Both the position numbers and the translations under genes were made by a program. From Pseudomonas sp. PSKL.D1 (GTDB taxonomy: Bacteria > Pseudomonadota > Gammaproteobacteria > Pseudomonadales > Pseudomonadaceae), in the NCBI RefSeq assembly GCF_028898945.1, contig NZ_CP118607.1, positions 3,086,001-3,150,000 of the forward strand: DNA of 64,000 nucleotides. The letters run 5' to 3'. Shown piece by piece: positions 47,152 through 57,282 of the stretch (position 1 is its first letter; the number at the start of each line of letters is the position of its first letter). Under the pieces are notes generated by a model. It saw nothing but the letters and a program-made list of their open reading frames with translations. It searched no databases and was not told the DNA's origin.

Positions 47152-48990
47152 TCAATTCGATTTGTTCAAGTTGATGATCGTGCTGCCATCCACATCCACC
47201 ACCACACCGCTCAACGTGATGGTCCCGTCCTGGTTCATCACCAACTTGCTCTTGCCCACTTCCAGCGTGAGGGTTTGCGCGGCCTTCAAGTTGAGGTGGC
47301 CTTGATCCACGGTGACGAAGTACGAGCCTTCTTCCACGGCGATGCTGGTTTCCAGGCGGATGGTTTGCGCATGGCGGCCGGCGACTTTGATGGTGCGGTT
47401 GCCGCCGACGGTCAGCAGGTCGTCGGCCTCGACTTCGGTGTCCATGTTGCGTTCGGCATGCAGGCTGACCTGTTCGGCACCGGCCTTGTCTTCAAAGCGC
47501 AGGAAGTTGGCCGTACGGCCCGTGCCCTTGATCGAGCGGGTGAGCACGCCGCTTTGGGTCTTGTTTGCCGGGAGTGACCAGGGCGGCGTGTTGCGGCTGT
47601 TGTAGACGCTGCCGATGATCAGCGGGCGGTCGGGGTTGCCGTCCAGAAACAGCACCACCACTTCGTCATCCACCCGGGGCAGCTGGATGCTGCCAAAGCC
47701 GCCACTGGCGCCGGTTTGGGCCACGCGCACCCAGCAGGAGCTACCTTCGTTGAAGCCCCCCAGGCGGTCCCAGTGGAACTGCACCTTCACCCGCCCCAGT
47801 TCGTCGGTGAAGATTTCTTCGCCGGGTGGGCCGACCACGATGGCCGTCTGCGGGCCATTGATGGTGGGCCGTGGGGTGGTCGCCTGGGGGCGGAAGGGGA
47901 TTTTCTTGCGCACGCAGGTGAAGGTGTTGGCGTAGCTGGCGTGCTGGCCGCTGAGGTGGTTGTTGTGGCCCTCGCTGTGCACGCTCATCAACAGAAACTC
48001 GCGGTCTTCCAGCGGGGCCTGGTCGTGGCCCGGGTGCTGCTGCAGCTCGAAGCTGTAGCCAGGGCGCATGGCGCGGCAGTTGCTGGCGCCTTCGAACACC
48101 TTGGCGCGCAGTTCCAGCGCCTCGATGCGGGTGCGCAGTACGTCCTCGCCTTCATCGTTGGTGCCATGGGTGTACTGGCCGGGGTCGTACACTTCCAGGC
48201 GCTGCACGTCCCCTTGCTCGATCACGCTGCGCATGGCCACCGGCATGCGGTTGCCGGGCTGGCGGTAGTCGAAGGTCTGGATGGCCATACTGCCGGCCTG
48301 CACCTGGCGGCTGGCGCTCCAGCGGGTGATGGCATCGGCGGTTTCAGTGATGGCATTGCTGTGGAAACGGATGTTCGGCTGTTCGGGCAGCGGGTCGAAA
48401 AATGGCGGGTAGTCGCTGATGACCAGGGTGTGGGCTGTGGCACTGTGCTCGAAGAGGTAGAACAGCCCGGCCTGCTCCAGCAGGCGCTGGACAAAGTTGA
48501 AGTCGGTTTCGCGGTATTGGGTGAGGTAGCTGTGGCGCTTTTGCTCGCGGTACAGGCGGAACTCGTACTGCGCGTAGCCGGGGTAACTGGCGAAGACCTC
48601 GCGTACCACCTCTTCCACGGTGCAGTTCTGAAAGATGCGCGTGTCGACACGGTGGCGGAGCAGCGTCAGCCACGGGCTGAAGGTGGCGCTGTAGCGGTCC
48701 ACGGCACCGTCGCTGCCGAGGCTGGCGAAGGCCGTGAGGTAGCCGTTGATGAAACGCGGCACTGCGTCGGCCAGTTCGATCTCGAGGCTGGCTTGCTGGC
48801 CGAGCATCGACTTGAGGGGGATTTGCGGGGTGTTGCAGAGCAGTTGCAACTGGTACTCGAAAGGCTGCGACAGGCTGTCGGTGCCTTTGAAGCTGTCCAG
48901 TAGCAGTTGGGTTTCAGCCAGGTCTGAGTGGTTGAATTTGAACAGCCGACGGTGCTGCGCCGTCAGCTGTTCGACCAGGTCCATGATCAT
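47152..48990 (-). CDS. vgrG: Type VI secretion tip protein VgrG
   Basis: 612 residues: gp27-like base (about 1-380), gp5 OB-fold (VRVAQTGASGGFGSIQLPRVDDEVVVLFLDGNPDRPLIIG region, in two parts) and beta-helix needle to the end. No C-terminal effector extension, so it works with the PAAR effector. AAGGAG six bases before the first Met. The operon vgrG-eag-PAAR effector-immunity is an orphan cargo module; no structural T6SS genes (tssA-M) are in the window. Confidence 0.93.
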   Translation of the reverse strand: MIMDLVEQLTAQHRRLFKFNHSDLAETQLLLDSFKGTDSLSQPFEYQLQLLCNTPQIPLKSMLGQQASLEIELADAVPRFINGYLTAFASLGSDGAVDRYSATFSPWLTLLRHRVDTRIFQNCTVEEVVREVFASYPGYAQYEFRLYREQKRHSYLTQYRETDFNFVQRLLEQAGLFYLFEHSATAHTLVISDYPPFFDPLPEQPNIRFHSNAITETADAITRWSASRQVQAGSMAIQTFDYRQPGNRMPVAMRSVIEQGDVQRLEVYDPGQYTHGTNDEGEDVLRTRIEALELRAKVFEGASNCRAMRPGYSFELQQHPGHDQAPLEDREFLLMSVHSEGHNNHLSGQHASYANTFTCVRKKIPFRPQATTPRPTINGPQTAIVVGPPGEEIFTDELGRVKVQFHWDRLGGFNEGSSCWVRVAQTGASGGFGSIQLPRVDDEVVVLFLDGNPDRPLIIGSVYNSRNTPPWSLPANKTQSGVLTRSIKGTGRTANFLRFEDKAGAEQVSLHAERNMDTEVEADDLLTVGGNRTIKVAGRHAQTIRLETSIAVEEGSYFVTVDQGHLNLKAAQTLTLEVGKSKLVMNQDGTITLSGVVVDVDGSTIINLNKSN

Positions 48991-49361
48991 TGTGCGCTCC
49001 TTGTTGGCACGCTCGTGCTCGAATTGGGCGCAGGTTAGGAGAATGAAAATGGGCTGACAATGAACGGGGTGTTTAGGGGAATGCGAGGTTGTAGGAGACG
49101 TCCTACAGGTGGTTTCGCGACGTCTTACTTTGGCTGAAAATCGCGTGCTAGAGGGGTTGAGTGTGGATTTGAAGGCAGGGCGTCAAGGGCGCGGGTTTGG
49201 GAATGAATGAGCTAGGGCAAGGGCCTTGCCCTTGATCGCGGATGAATCCGCTCCTACAGGGAAGTGTGTGAATTGGGTTGTTACAAAAAGATGGGCAAAC
49301 GAACGTTCCGGCAGCGGTGTCGTCTTAACTGGAGCCAATCGACCCGCAGCGAGGACGCGAC
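48991..49361. other. Intergenic region with single REP and hairpins
   Basis: Contains a perfect TGTAGGA-GACG-TCCTACA palindrome (49090-49107), an AGGGCAAGG/CCTTGCCCT hairpin (49214-49232) and a lone REP copy (49236-49259). Its final 60 bases plus the treS start are the source copy of the fossil at 44006. It must hold the treS and vgrG promoters. Confidence 0.6.
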
Positions 49362-51428
49362 ATGACCCGCCCAGACCCGTCATATGTCAAATGGCTCGAA
49401 GACCACGCCATGCTCAAGGCTTCCCAGGCCCGGGCCACGCTGTACTCCGGCCAGTCACGCCTGTGGCAGAACCCGTATGCCGAAGCCCAGCCACGCCGTG
49501 CCACCGAGATCGCGTCGGTTTGGCTCACCGTCTACCCCGACGCAATCATCGCCCCCGAAGGCAGCACGGTGCTTGAAGCGCTGGGCCACGAAACACTCTG
49601 GAAGCACTTGTCGAGCCTTGGCGTGCAGGGCATTCACACCGGCCCCATCAAGCAGTCCGGTGGCGTGCAGGGGCGTGACTTCACCCCCAGCGTGGACGGC
49701 AATTTCGACCGCATCAGCTTCGACATCGACCCGCTCTACGGCAACGAACAGCAACTGGTGCAGATGAGCCGCATGGCCGCGGCGCACAATGCCGTGACCA
49801 TCGATGACCTGATCCCCTCGCACACCGGCAAAGGTGCGGACTTTCGCCTGGCGGAACTGGCCCACGGCCCCTACCCCGGCCTTTACCACATGGTCGAAAT
49901 CCGCGAGGACGACTGGCCGCTGCTGCCGGATGTGCCCGACGGCCGCGATGCGGTGAACCTGGCGCCGGCGCTGTGCGACGAACTCAAGCTGCGCCACTAC
50001 ATTGTCGGCCAGTTGCAGCGGGTGATCTTTTTCGAACCGGGGGTGAAGGAAACCGACTGGAGCGTGACGGCGCCCATCACCGGGGTCGACGGCAAGACTC
50101 GGCGCTGGGTGTACCTGCATTACTTCAAGGAGGGCCAGCCTTCGCTGAACTGGCTTGACCCAAGCTTTGCCGCCCAGCAGATGATCATCGGCGATGCCCT
50201 GCACGCGCTGGACTGCCTGGGCGCGCGCGGCCTGCGCCTGGATGCCAACGGTTTTCTCGGTGTGGAGACGCGCGCCAGCGGTACCGCCTGGTCCGAGAGC
50301 CACCCGCTGTCGATTGTCGGCAACCAGCTGATTGGCGGCATGATCCGCAAGGCCGGCGGGTTCAGCTTTCAGGAGCTGAACCTGACGCTGGACGACATCG
50401 CACAGATGTCCAGAGGCGGCGCCGACCTGTCCTACGACTTCATCACCCGCCCCGCCTGCCAGCATGCGCTGCTGACCGGCGATACCGAGTTCCTGCGGTT
50501 GATGCTCAAAGAGATGCACGCCTTCGGCATCGACCCGGCGTCGTTGATTCACGCCCTGCAAAACCACGATGAGCTGACGGTGGAGCTGGTGCACTTCTGG
50601 ACGCTGCACGCCCACGACATGTTCCTGTACAAGGGCCAGACGCTGCCGGGCAGCATCTTGCGTGAGCACATCCGCGAAGAGGTTTACGAGCGGTTGTCGG
50701 GCGAACATGCACCCTACAACCTGCGCTTCGTCACCAACGGGATTTCCTGCACCACGGCGAGCCTGATCACCGCGGCGCTCGGTATCCGCGACCTTGAGCA
50801 GATCGGGCCGGCGCAGATCGAGCACATACAAAAACTGCACTTGCTGCTGGTGATGTACAACGCCATGCAGCCCGGTGTGGTGGCGCTGTCGGGCTGGGAC
50901 CTGGTGGGTGCCCTGCCACTGCCTGCCGAAGCGGTGGCCGAACGGATGCTGGACGGCGACACCCGCTGGATTCACCGGGGCGGCTATGACCTTGCCGGGC
51001 TTGCACCGCATGAGGCGCAATCGCTGCGCGGCATGCCCCGCGCGCGTTCGCTGTACGGCAGCCTGGAGCAGCAACTGGAAAACCCCGACTCGTTTGCCAG
51101 CCAGGTGAAAAAACTGCTCGCCGTGCGCCAGGCCTACGGCATCGCTACCAGCCGCCAGGTGCTGGTGCCGGAGGTGAGCAGCCCCGGTTTGCTGGTGATG
51201 GTGCACGAGCTGCCAGCCGGGCGTGGCACCCAGGTGACTGCACTGAATTTTGGCCAGGACGTGATCGCAGAAGAGCTGCAGCTGACTGGCTTCACGCCGG
51301 GGCCGGTGGTGGACATGATCAACGAGCGGGTGGAAGGCGACCTGACCGAAGAGGGCCGCCTGCTGATCAACCTGGACCCATACGAAGCGCTGTGCCTGCG
51401 GATCGTCAACAGCAGCGGGCATGTGTAA
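49362..51428 (+). CDS. treS: Trehalose synthase (maltose alpha-D-glucosyltransferase), GH13
   Basis: 688 residues, near-identical in length to Pseudomonas stutzeri TreS (689 as I recall), with matching blocks throughout ([40 protein letters not shown]). GH13 catalytic set: nucleophile Asp294 in RLDANGF, acid/base Glu338 in FQELN, Asp403 in NHDEL. Converts maltose and trehalose reversibly, feeding osmoprotectant synthesis. Start after GCGAGGA. Monocistronic, between the T6SS module and an autotransporter. Confidence 0.93.
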   Translation: MTRPDPSYVKWLEDHAMLKASQARATLYSGQSRLWQNPYAEAQPRRATEIASVWLTVYPDAIIAPEGSTVLEALGHETLWKHLSSLGVQGIHTGPIKQSGGVQGRDFTPSVDGNFDRISFDIDPLYGNEQQLVQMSRMAAAHNAVTIDDLIPSHTGKGADFRLAELAHGPYPGLYHMVEIREDDWPLLPDVPDGRDAVNLAPALCDELKLRHYIVGQLQRVIFFEPGVKETDWSVTAPITGVDGKTRRWVYLHYFKEGQPSLNWLDPSFAAQQMIIGDALHALDCLGARGLRLDANGFLGVETRASGTAWSESHPLSIVGNQLIGGMIRKAGGFSFQELNLTLDDIAQMSRGGADLSYDFITRPACQHALLTGDTEFLRLMLKEMHAFGIDPASLIHALQNHDELTVELVHFWTLHAHDMFLYKGQTLPGSILREHIREEVYERLSGEHAPYNLRFVTNGISCTTASLITAALGIRDLEQIGPAQIEHIQKLHLLLVMYNAMQPGVVALSGWDLVGALPLPAEAVAERMLDGDTRWIHRGGYDLAGLAPHEAQSLRGMPRARSLYGSLEQQLENPDSFASQVKKLLAVRQAYGIATSRQVLVPEVSSPGLLVMVHELPAGRGTQVTALNFGQDVIAEELQLTGFTPGPVVDMINERVEGDLTEEGRLLINLDPYEALCLRIVNSSGHV

Positions 51429-51503
51429 GGCGCTGAAGAGCCATAAAAACGTAATATCGAATGGCCATATTGGGCGCCCCTGAATATTCACCATGGTCGC
51501 CCA

Positions 51504-54488
51504 ATGCCCTTCACGCCCAACCGCCTGGCCCTGTGCATCGCCCTGGCCTGTGCCGCTTTTGCCCCCACCGCGTTCGCCAAGGATTACCTGATCGACAGCG
51601 CCAGCACCGACACGCTGGAGCTGAAGAAAACCGACACCCTGAAGGTCACCGCCAACGGCAGCATCGTGGCCAGTGACGACGATGGCGTGATCCTGCCCAA
51701 GCACACCAGCGCAGCCACCGTGAGCGTGGACAACGCCGGCATCATCCGCTCGACCGACGGGCGCGGCATCGACAGCAAGGATGACGGCGAAGACCTGAGC
51801 CACTATGTGATCACCAACCAGGCCGGGGCGCTGATTCAGGGCACCAACGACGGCCTGCGGCTGCAAACCAACCCCACGGCGGGCGGCAGCCTGAGCATCG
51901 TCAATGCCGGCACCATCGAATCGACGGTAGAAGGCCAGGCCATCGACCTGGAGGCGCTGAACAGCCCGGGTTTCACCACCACCCTGGTCAACCAGGCCAG
52001 CGGGGTGATCCATGCCGTGGGCAATGATGCGATCAAGACCGGCTCCAACGCCACCGTCACCAACTACGGCCTGATCTACACCGACACGGCGCCGCAGGAC
52101 GAAGACGGCCTGGACCAGAAGTACGACGGCATAAAAATCGACGAGTCCACCGGTGTGACCGTGTACAACTACGGCACCATCAGCGCCGACCGCCATGGTG
52201 TCGACCTGAAGACGGATGCCACCCTCTACAACTATGAAGGCGCCAGCGTCACCGGGCGCAATGGTTCGGGTTTTGGCTCTGATGGCAGTGGCACGGTGTA
52301 CAACTTCGGCACCATTACCGGTGCAATTGCCGACAGCAAGGTCAATGGCGACGGCGACGGCGTGGACATCGACCTGGTCGGCCACATCTACAACGCCGGC
52401 ACCATTCAGGGCCTGGGTGCCAAAGGCGTGGACAGCGGCGGCCGGGCCAATGGCAGCGAAGGCATTGCCATGGGGGGCGGTACCATCACCAATACCGCCA
52501 GCGGGGTGATCCGCAGCGTCGACAATGGCATTTTGGTGGACGACGGCGCTGAAGGCGCTGGCGTGGCGGCTACGGCCATCAACAACGCCGGCCTTATCGT
52601 CGGGGAGAACGGTTTTGGCATCAAGCTGATCGGCAACTTCGACGACACCGTGATCAACAGCGGCAGCATCCGCGGCGGCAACGGCCTGGCCCTGAGCATG
52701 GGCGCCGGCAATGACACGCTGGTGGTACAAACCGGCGGTGTGTTCGAGGGTTTGGTGGACGGCGGGGACGGCTACGACAGCGTAACGCTCGACGGTACCG
52801 GCAGTTTTGGCAACAGCAGCGGTTTTGAAACGTTGCAGGTCAGCGGCGGCACCTGGACATTGAGCAGTATCGACGACTTCAGCGAGGGTGGCGTGGTCAA
52901 CGCGGGTGCCACCTTGGTAAACCAGGGCAGCATACTGGGGCAGATGCAGGTTGTGCAGGGTGCGACCTACGCCGGAGGCGGCTCGGTCGGTGGCCTGAAA
53001 ATTGACGGTACCTTGCTGACCAACAGTGCGCTCGGCGTGGCGAAGGTGAACGGCGACCTGACTTTCGGCCAGGGATCGACGCTGGCCTATGGCGTGAACG
53101 CAGACGGCACCAGTGCGCCGATCAGTGTCAGCGGCACCGCCAACTTGAGTGGCGCCACGCTGCGCGTTCAACCCACCCCCGGCCAGTACCCCTGGCAGAG
53201 CCAGTACACCGTGCTGAACGCCAGCGCCATTAACGGCACCTTTGCCGGTGTCACCAGTGATTACGCGTTCCTAACCCCGAGCCTGAGCTACACCAGCACC
53301 TCGGTGGGCCTGGCCTACACCCGTAACGACGTGGCGTTCGCCGACTATGCCCGCAGTGGCAACGGTGCAGCCGTCGCCCACAGCCTCGACAGCCTCGACC
53401 ACAGCACCACGCTGTACAACGCGGTGCTTGGCAGCAGCGCTGCCAACGCAGGCAACGCCATCGAGCAACTGGCCGGGGCCAACACCGCCAACCTTGCGGC
53501 CGCTACACTGGCCGGCACGGCTCAAGTGGGCAGCAGCATGCTGGGGGCCATGCAGGCCATGGGCAGTAACGCCGGCCTGCTGGTGGGCATGAGCGACGAT
53601 GACACCCCCGCACTGGCCGCCACCGGCGTGCCACGCGAAGCCCGCAACCTGAATGACCCGAATGCCCAAGGGCGGGTCTGGGCGCAGGCGCTGAGCAGCT
53701 ACGGCAAAGTGGACGGCAGCCAGGGTGCCAGCACCCTGGAGCAGCGCACCGGTGGTGGTGTGCTGGGCATCGACTGGGCGTTGGCGGGCGATTGGCGTGT
53801 GGGTGTGCTCGGGGGCTACTCGCGCACTCGCCTGGACAGCACCGGGCTGGAAAGCACCGTACGCAGCTGGCACGCGGGCATCTACGCTCAGCACCAAAGC
53901 GGCCCGCTGGCCGTTCGGATGGGTGCGGCCTACAGCAGCCACGACGGCGACAGCAAGCGTGATGTCACCTTCAGTGGCCTGAACGAGCGCCTGAAAGCCG
54001 ACTATGACGCCGACAGCCAACAGGCATTCGTCGAGCTGGGCTACGCCATGGGCAGCGGCCGCCTCAGCGCCGAACCCTTCGCCAACCTTGGGTATCAGCG
54101 CTACCACCGCGACAGCTATCGCGAAAACGGCGGCAACGCCGCACTGGCCGTGGATGCCGATACCCAGGACAACGTCAGCAGCACCTTGGGCGTGCGCATT
54201 GCACACCTGGGCCAGCTGGCCAACGGCATGAGCCTGACACCCCGCGCCACCCTGGGCTGGCGCCACACCTACGGCAGCATCGACACCCGTACCCGCCAGG
54301 CCTTCCTGGCCGGGGGCGATGCGTTCAGCGTCGAAGGCAGCGCCATCGACCGCGACAGCCTGGTGCTGGAGGCCGGCCTGGACCTGGGCGTGAGTGCACG
54401 TCAAACGGTAGGCCTTGGCTACAGCGGTGAGCTGGGCAACAACAGCCGCAACCAGGCGATCGTAGGCCAGTGGCAGTTGACGTTCTAA
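51504..54488 (+). CDS. Type V autotransporter with repeat passenger
   Basis: 994 residues. Signal peptide to about residue 25 (TAFA), a passenger of about 25-residue beta-helix turns marked by N-[AYF]-G-[TLS]-I repeats (NAGTI, NYGTI, NFGTI, NNAGLI), a linker, and a C-terminal 12-strand barrel from about 720 (RVWAQALSSYGKVDG) ending in QLTF. Passenger is Asp/Gly-rich. No protease or lipase motif seen, so probably an adhesin or surface structure. No strong ribosome site before the ATG; the alternative at 51493 is out of frame. Confidence 0.87.
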   Translation: MPFTPNRLALCIALACAAFAPTAFAKDYLIDSASTDTLELKKTDTLKVTANGSIVASDDDGVILPKHTSAATVSVDNAGIIRSTDGRGIDSKDDGEDLSHYVITNQAGALIQGTNDGLRLQTNPTAGGSLSIVNAGTIESTVEGQAIDLEALNSPGFTTTLVNQASGVIHAVGNDAIKTGSNATVTNYGLIYTDTAPQDEDGLDQKYDGIKIDESTGVTVYNYGTISADRHGVDLKTDATLYNYEGASVTGRNGSGFGSDGSGTVYNFGTITGAIADSKVNGDGDGVDIDLVGHIYNAGTIQGLGAKGVDSGGRANGSEGIAMGGGTITNTASGVIRSVDNGILVDDGAEGAGVAATAINNAGLIVGENGFGIKLIGNFDDTVINSGSIRGGNGLALSMGAGNDTLVVQTGGVFEGLVDGGDGYDSVTLDGTGSFGNSSGFETLQVSGGTWTLSSIDDFSEGGVVNAGATLVNQGSILGQMQVVQGATYAGGGSVGGLKIDGTLLTNSALGVAKVNGDLTFGQGSTLAYGVNADGTSAPISVSGTANLSGATLRVQPTPGQYPWQSQYTVLNASAINGTFAGVTSDYAFLTPSLSYTSTSVGLAYTRNDVAFADYARSGNGAAVAHSLDSLDHSTTLYNAVLGSSAANAGNAIEQLAGANTANLAAATLAGTAQVGSSMLGAMQAMGSNAGLLVGMSDDDTPALAATGVPREARNLNDPNAQGRVWAQALSSYGKVDGSQGASTLEQRTGGGVLGIDWALAGDWRVGVLGGYSRTRLDSTGLESTVRSWHAGIYAQHQSGPLAVRMGAAYSSHDGDSKRDVTFSGLNERLKADYDADSQQAFVELGYAMGSGRLSAEPFANLGYQRYHRDSYRENGGNAALAVDADTQDNVSSTLGVRIAHLGQLANGMSLTPRATLGWRHTYGSIDTRTRQAFLAGGDAFSVEGSAIDRDSLVLEAGLDLGVSARQTVGLGYSGELGNNSRNQAIVGQWQLTF

Positions 54489-54502
54489 CCGGTATGTCCC
54501 GT

Positions 54503-54532
54503 GCCGCACGTGTCTGACACCCCGTGCGGCAC
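54503..54532 (+). terminator. Terminator hairpin after the autotransporter
   Basis: Stem GTGCCGCACG / CGTGCGGCAC with a short loop, 14 bases past the stop. Confidence 0.65.
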
Positions 54533-54542
54533 TGACTAATAC

Positions 54543-54617
54543 AAAAGTCTAAAAACTTTTTATAAGTCGCAGTAACCGGGATTTTCCAGCAACTTTGCCA
54601 ACTCGATCTAGACTTTT
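54543..54617. promoter_or_regulatory. Inverted repeats in the gcd upstream region
   Basis: AAAAGT-CTAAAA-ACTTTT hairpin (54543-54560), and a longer-range pair AAAAGTCTA (54543-54551) / TAGACTTTT (54609-54617). Upstream of gcd by 120-195 bases; candidate operator for sugar- or phosphate-responsive control. Not a match to any site I can name. Confidence 0.4.
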
Positions 54618-54737
54618 AGCCACACCTTGGCAAGTTCATCCCTGCGACAATCAGCCTCATTAAATTTTGTACTAACTTGTTAATTAGCTTGCTAAGGGCT
54701 TAAACTCCGCGCCATTCCACCTGCTGAGATCCCTGGC

Positions 54738-57155
54738 ATGAACGAAACACCGCGCGCCTCTGGCGCCACAAAATTCATCCTGGTCGGCTTGGGCGTGATC
54801 ATCGCCCTGCTCGGCCTCCTCCTGGCTGCTGGCGGCATCAAGCTCGCTGGCCTGGGCGGTTCCTGGTACTTCCTGATCGGCGGCCTGGCCATGGCCATCG
54901 CCGGCGTACTCATTGCCCGGCGCAAAAAAGCCGGTGCCTGGGTGTACGCAGCCTTCTTCGTCGGCACCGCCCTGTGGGCGTTGGTCGATAGCGGCCTGGT
55001 GTTCTGGCCACTGTTCTCGCGCCTGTTCATGTTCGGTGCCATCGGCATGGTCGTGGCGCTGGTATACCCGCTGCTGGCCCGTGCCAATGGCGGCACGGCA
55101 GGCCGCGGTGCGTATGGCCTGGCGGGCGTCATGGCCGTGGTGCTGGTAATTGCCGTAGGCAACATGTTCGTGGCTCACCCAAGCGTTGCACCTACCGGCA
55201 AAGGCCCGGGCATGACGCCGGTGGAAGCTGGCAAGGAACAAAAAGACTGGGCCCACTACGGCAACACCGAAGGCGGCAGCCGCTTCGCGGCGCTGGACCA
55301 GATCAACCGCGACAACGTCAACAAGCTGAAAGTGGCCTGGACCTACCACACCGGTGACGTGGCCATCAGCGATGGCAACGGCGCCGAAGACCAGCTCACC
55401 CCGCTGCAGGTTGGCAACAAGGTGTTCATCTGCACCCCGCACAACAACCTGATCGCGCTGGACGCCGACACCGGCAAAGAGCTGTGGAAAAATGCAATCA
55501 ACGCCCAGTCGAAAGTCTGGCAGCGTTGCCGTGGCATGGCCTATTTCGACGCTACCGCGCCGCTCGCCCAGCCGACCTTGCCGAACAGCTCGCCCGTCAC
55601 CGCCGGCAGCGTACCGGCCGGTGCCAACTGCCAGCGTCGCCTGCTGACCAACACCATCGACGGCCGCCTGATTGCCGTTGACGCCGACACCGGCGAGTTC
55701 TGCCAGGGCTTCGGCAACAACGGCCAGGTCAATCTGATGGCGGGCCTGGGCAACGTGCCAGACTCGTACTACCAACTGTCGTCCGCGCCGCTGATGGCCG
55801 GTACCACCGTGGTAGTCGGCGGCCGTATTGCCGACAACGTCCAGACCGACATGCCAGGCGGCGTGATCCGTGGTTTCGACGTGTTCACCGGTGCCATGCG
55901 CTGGGCATTCGACCCGGGCAACCCGCAAGACCGCAACGCGCCTGCCGAAGGCAGCACCTACGTGCGCAGCACCCCGAACAGCTGGGCACCAATGTCCTAC
56001 GACCCGGCGATGAACACCGTGTTCCTGCCAATGGGCTCGTCGTCCACCGACATCTATGGTGTAGAGCGCAGCAAGCTGGACCACACCTACGGCGCTTCGG
56101 TGCTGGCCCTGGACGCCACCACCGGTAACGAGAAGTGGGTGTACCAGACCGTTCACAACGACCTGTGGGACTTCGACCTGCCGATGCAGCCGAGCCTGAT
56201 CGACTTCACCAAGGACGACGGCCAGTCGGTACCTGCGGTGGTGATCGGCACCAAGGCCGGGCAGATCTACGTGCTCGACCGCGCCACCGGCAAGCCGCTG
56301 ACCAAGGTCGAAGAAGTGGCCGTCAAGCCGGGCAACATCCCCAACGAGCCGTACTCGCCAACCCAGCCGAAATCCGTTGGCATGCCGCAGATCGGCGCGC
56401 AAACCCTGACTGAATCGGACATGTGGGGCGCCACCCCGTATGACCAGCTGCTGTGCCGCATCGACTTCAAGAAAATGCGCTACGACGGCCTGTACACCGC
56501 ACCGGGCACCGACATGTCGCTGAGCTTCCCCGGCTCGCTGGGTGGCATGAACTGGGGCAGCATTTCCACCGACCCGGTGCACGGTTTCATCTTCGTCAAT
56601 GACATGCGCCTGGGCCTGTGGATCCAGATGATCCCGTCGCAGAACAAGGGCTCGGCCGCCTCCGGTGGCGAAGCGCTGAACACTGGCATGGGCGCCGTAC
56701 CGCTCAAGGGCACGCCGTACGCGGTCAACAAAAACCGCTTCCTGTCGGTGGCCGGCATCCCGTGCCAGGCACCGCCGTTCGGCACCCTGACCGCCATCGA
56801 CATGAAAACCCGCCAGGTGGCATGGCAGGTACCGGTCGGTACGGTTGAAGACACCGGCCCCCTGGGCATCCGCATGCACCTGCCGATCAAGATCGGCCTG
56901 CCAACCCTCGGCGGCACCCTGTCGACCCAGGGCGGCCTGATCTTCATCGCCGGCACCCAGGACTTCTACCTGCGCGCCTTTGACAGCAGCAACGGCAACG
57001 AAGTATGGAAAGCTCGCCTGCCAGTCGGCAGCCAGGGTGGCCCGATGACTTACGTTTCGCCGAAAACCGGCAAGCAGTACGTGGTGGTTACCGCCGGCGG
57101 CGCGCGTCAGTCGACGGACCGTGGTGACTATGTGATTTCTTACGCTCTGCCGTAA
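54738..57155 (+). CDS. gcd: Membrane-bound PQQ glucose dehydrogenase
   Basis: 805 residues. Five N-terminal membrane segments (about 10-140), then a periplasmic eight-bladed quinoprotein propeller. HYGNTEGGSRFAALDQINRDNV-type first blade, RCRGMAYFDA, FDLPMQPSLIDF and FPGSLGGMNWGS are Gcd hallmarks. Oxidises glucose to gluconolactone and passes electrons to ubiquinone, the entry to the peripheral gluconate route; requires PQQ and Ca. Followed by the oprB porin gene, a functional pair. Confidence 0.95.
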   Translation: MNETPRASGATKFILVGLGVIIALLGLLLAAGGIKLAGLGGSWYFLIGGLAMAIAGVLIARRKKAGAWVYAAFFVGTALWALVDSGLVFWPLFSRLFMFGAIGMVVALVYPLLARANGGTAGRGAYGLAGVMAVVLVIAVGNMFVAHPSVAPTGKGPGMTPVEAGKEQKDWAHYGNTEGGSRFAALDQINRDNVNKLKVAWTYHTGDVAISDGNGAEDQLTPLQVGNKVFICTPHNNLIALDADTGKELWKNAINAQSKVWQRCRGMAYFDATAPLAQPTLPNSSPVTAGSVPAGANCQRRLLTNTIDGRLIAVDADTGEFCQGFGNNGQVNLMAGLGNVPDSYYQLSSAPLMAGTTVVVGGRIADNVQTDMPGGVIRGFDVFTGAMRWAFDPGNPQDRNAPAEGSTYVRSTPNSWAPMSYDPAMNTVFLPMGSSSTDIYGVERSKLDHTYGASVLALDATTGNEKWVYQTVHNDLWDFDLPMQPSLIDFTKDDGQSVPAVVIGTKAGQIYVLDRATGKPLTKVEEVAVKPGNIPNEPYSPTQPKSVGMPQIGAQTLTESDMWGATPYDQLLCRIDFKKMRYDGLYTAPGTDMSLSFPGSLGGMNWGSISTDPVHGFIFVNDMRLGLWIQMIPSQNKGSAASGGEALNTGMGAVPLKGTPYAVNKNRFLSVAGIPCQAPPFGTLTAIDMKTRQVAWQVPVGTVEDTGPLGIRMHLPIKIGLPTLGGTLSTQGGLIFIAGTQDFYLRAFDSSNGNEVWKARLPVGSQGGPMTYVSPKTGKQYVVVTAGGARQSTDRGDYVISYALP

Positions 57156-57170
57156 GACCGCGTCGCACTC

Positions 57171-57252
57171 TTCGCGGGTAAACCCGCTCCCACAGGTTCT
57201 TCACTGCCCATGCAATCGGTGCAGTCCTGGTGGGAGCGGGTTTACCCGCGAA
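57171..57252. repeat. REP-like pair between gcd and oprB
   Basis: TTCGCGGGTAAACCCGCTCC facing GGGAGCGGGTTTACCCGCGA: a GC-richer sequence variant than the other REPs in the window, separated by about 36 bases. Its position inside a same-strand gene pair may reduce transcription into oprB. Confidence 0.85.
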
Positions 57253-57282
57253 TGGGCCCAGAAAACAAACCGAGATACAGCA

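Noticed and set aside
49455-53171. Very long open frame on the minus strand opposite treS and the autotransporter
   Set aside because: Low-complexity His/Gln/Val/Ala-rich translation typical of the antisense of high-GC genes; both + strand genes have clear families.
54543-54737. HexR-type operator considered for gcd
   Set aside because: TTGT occurs, but no TTGT-N8-ACAA arrangement is present.
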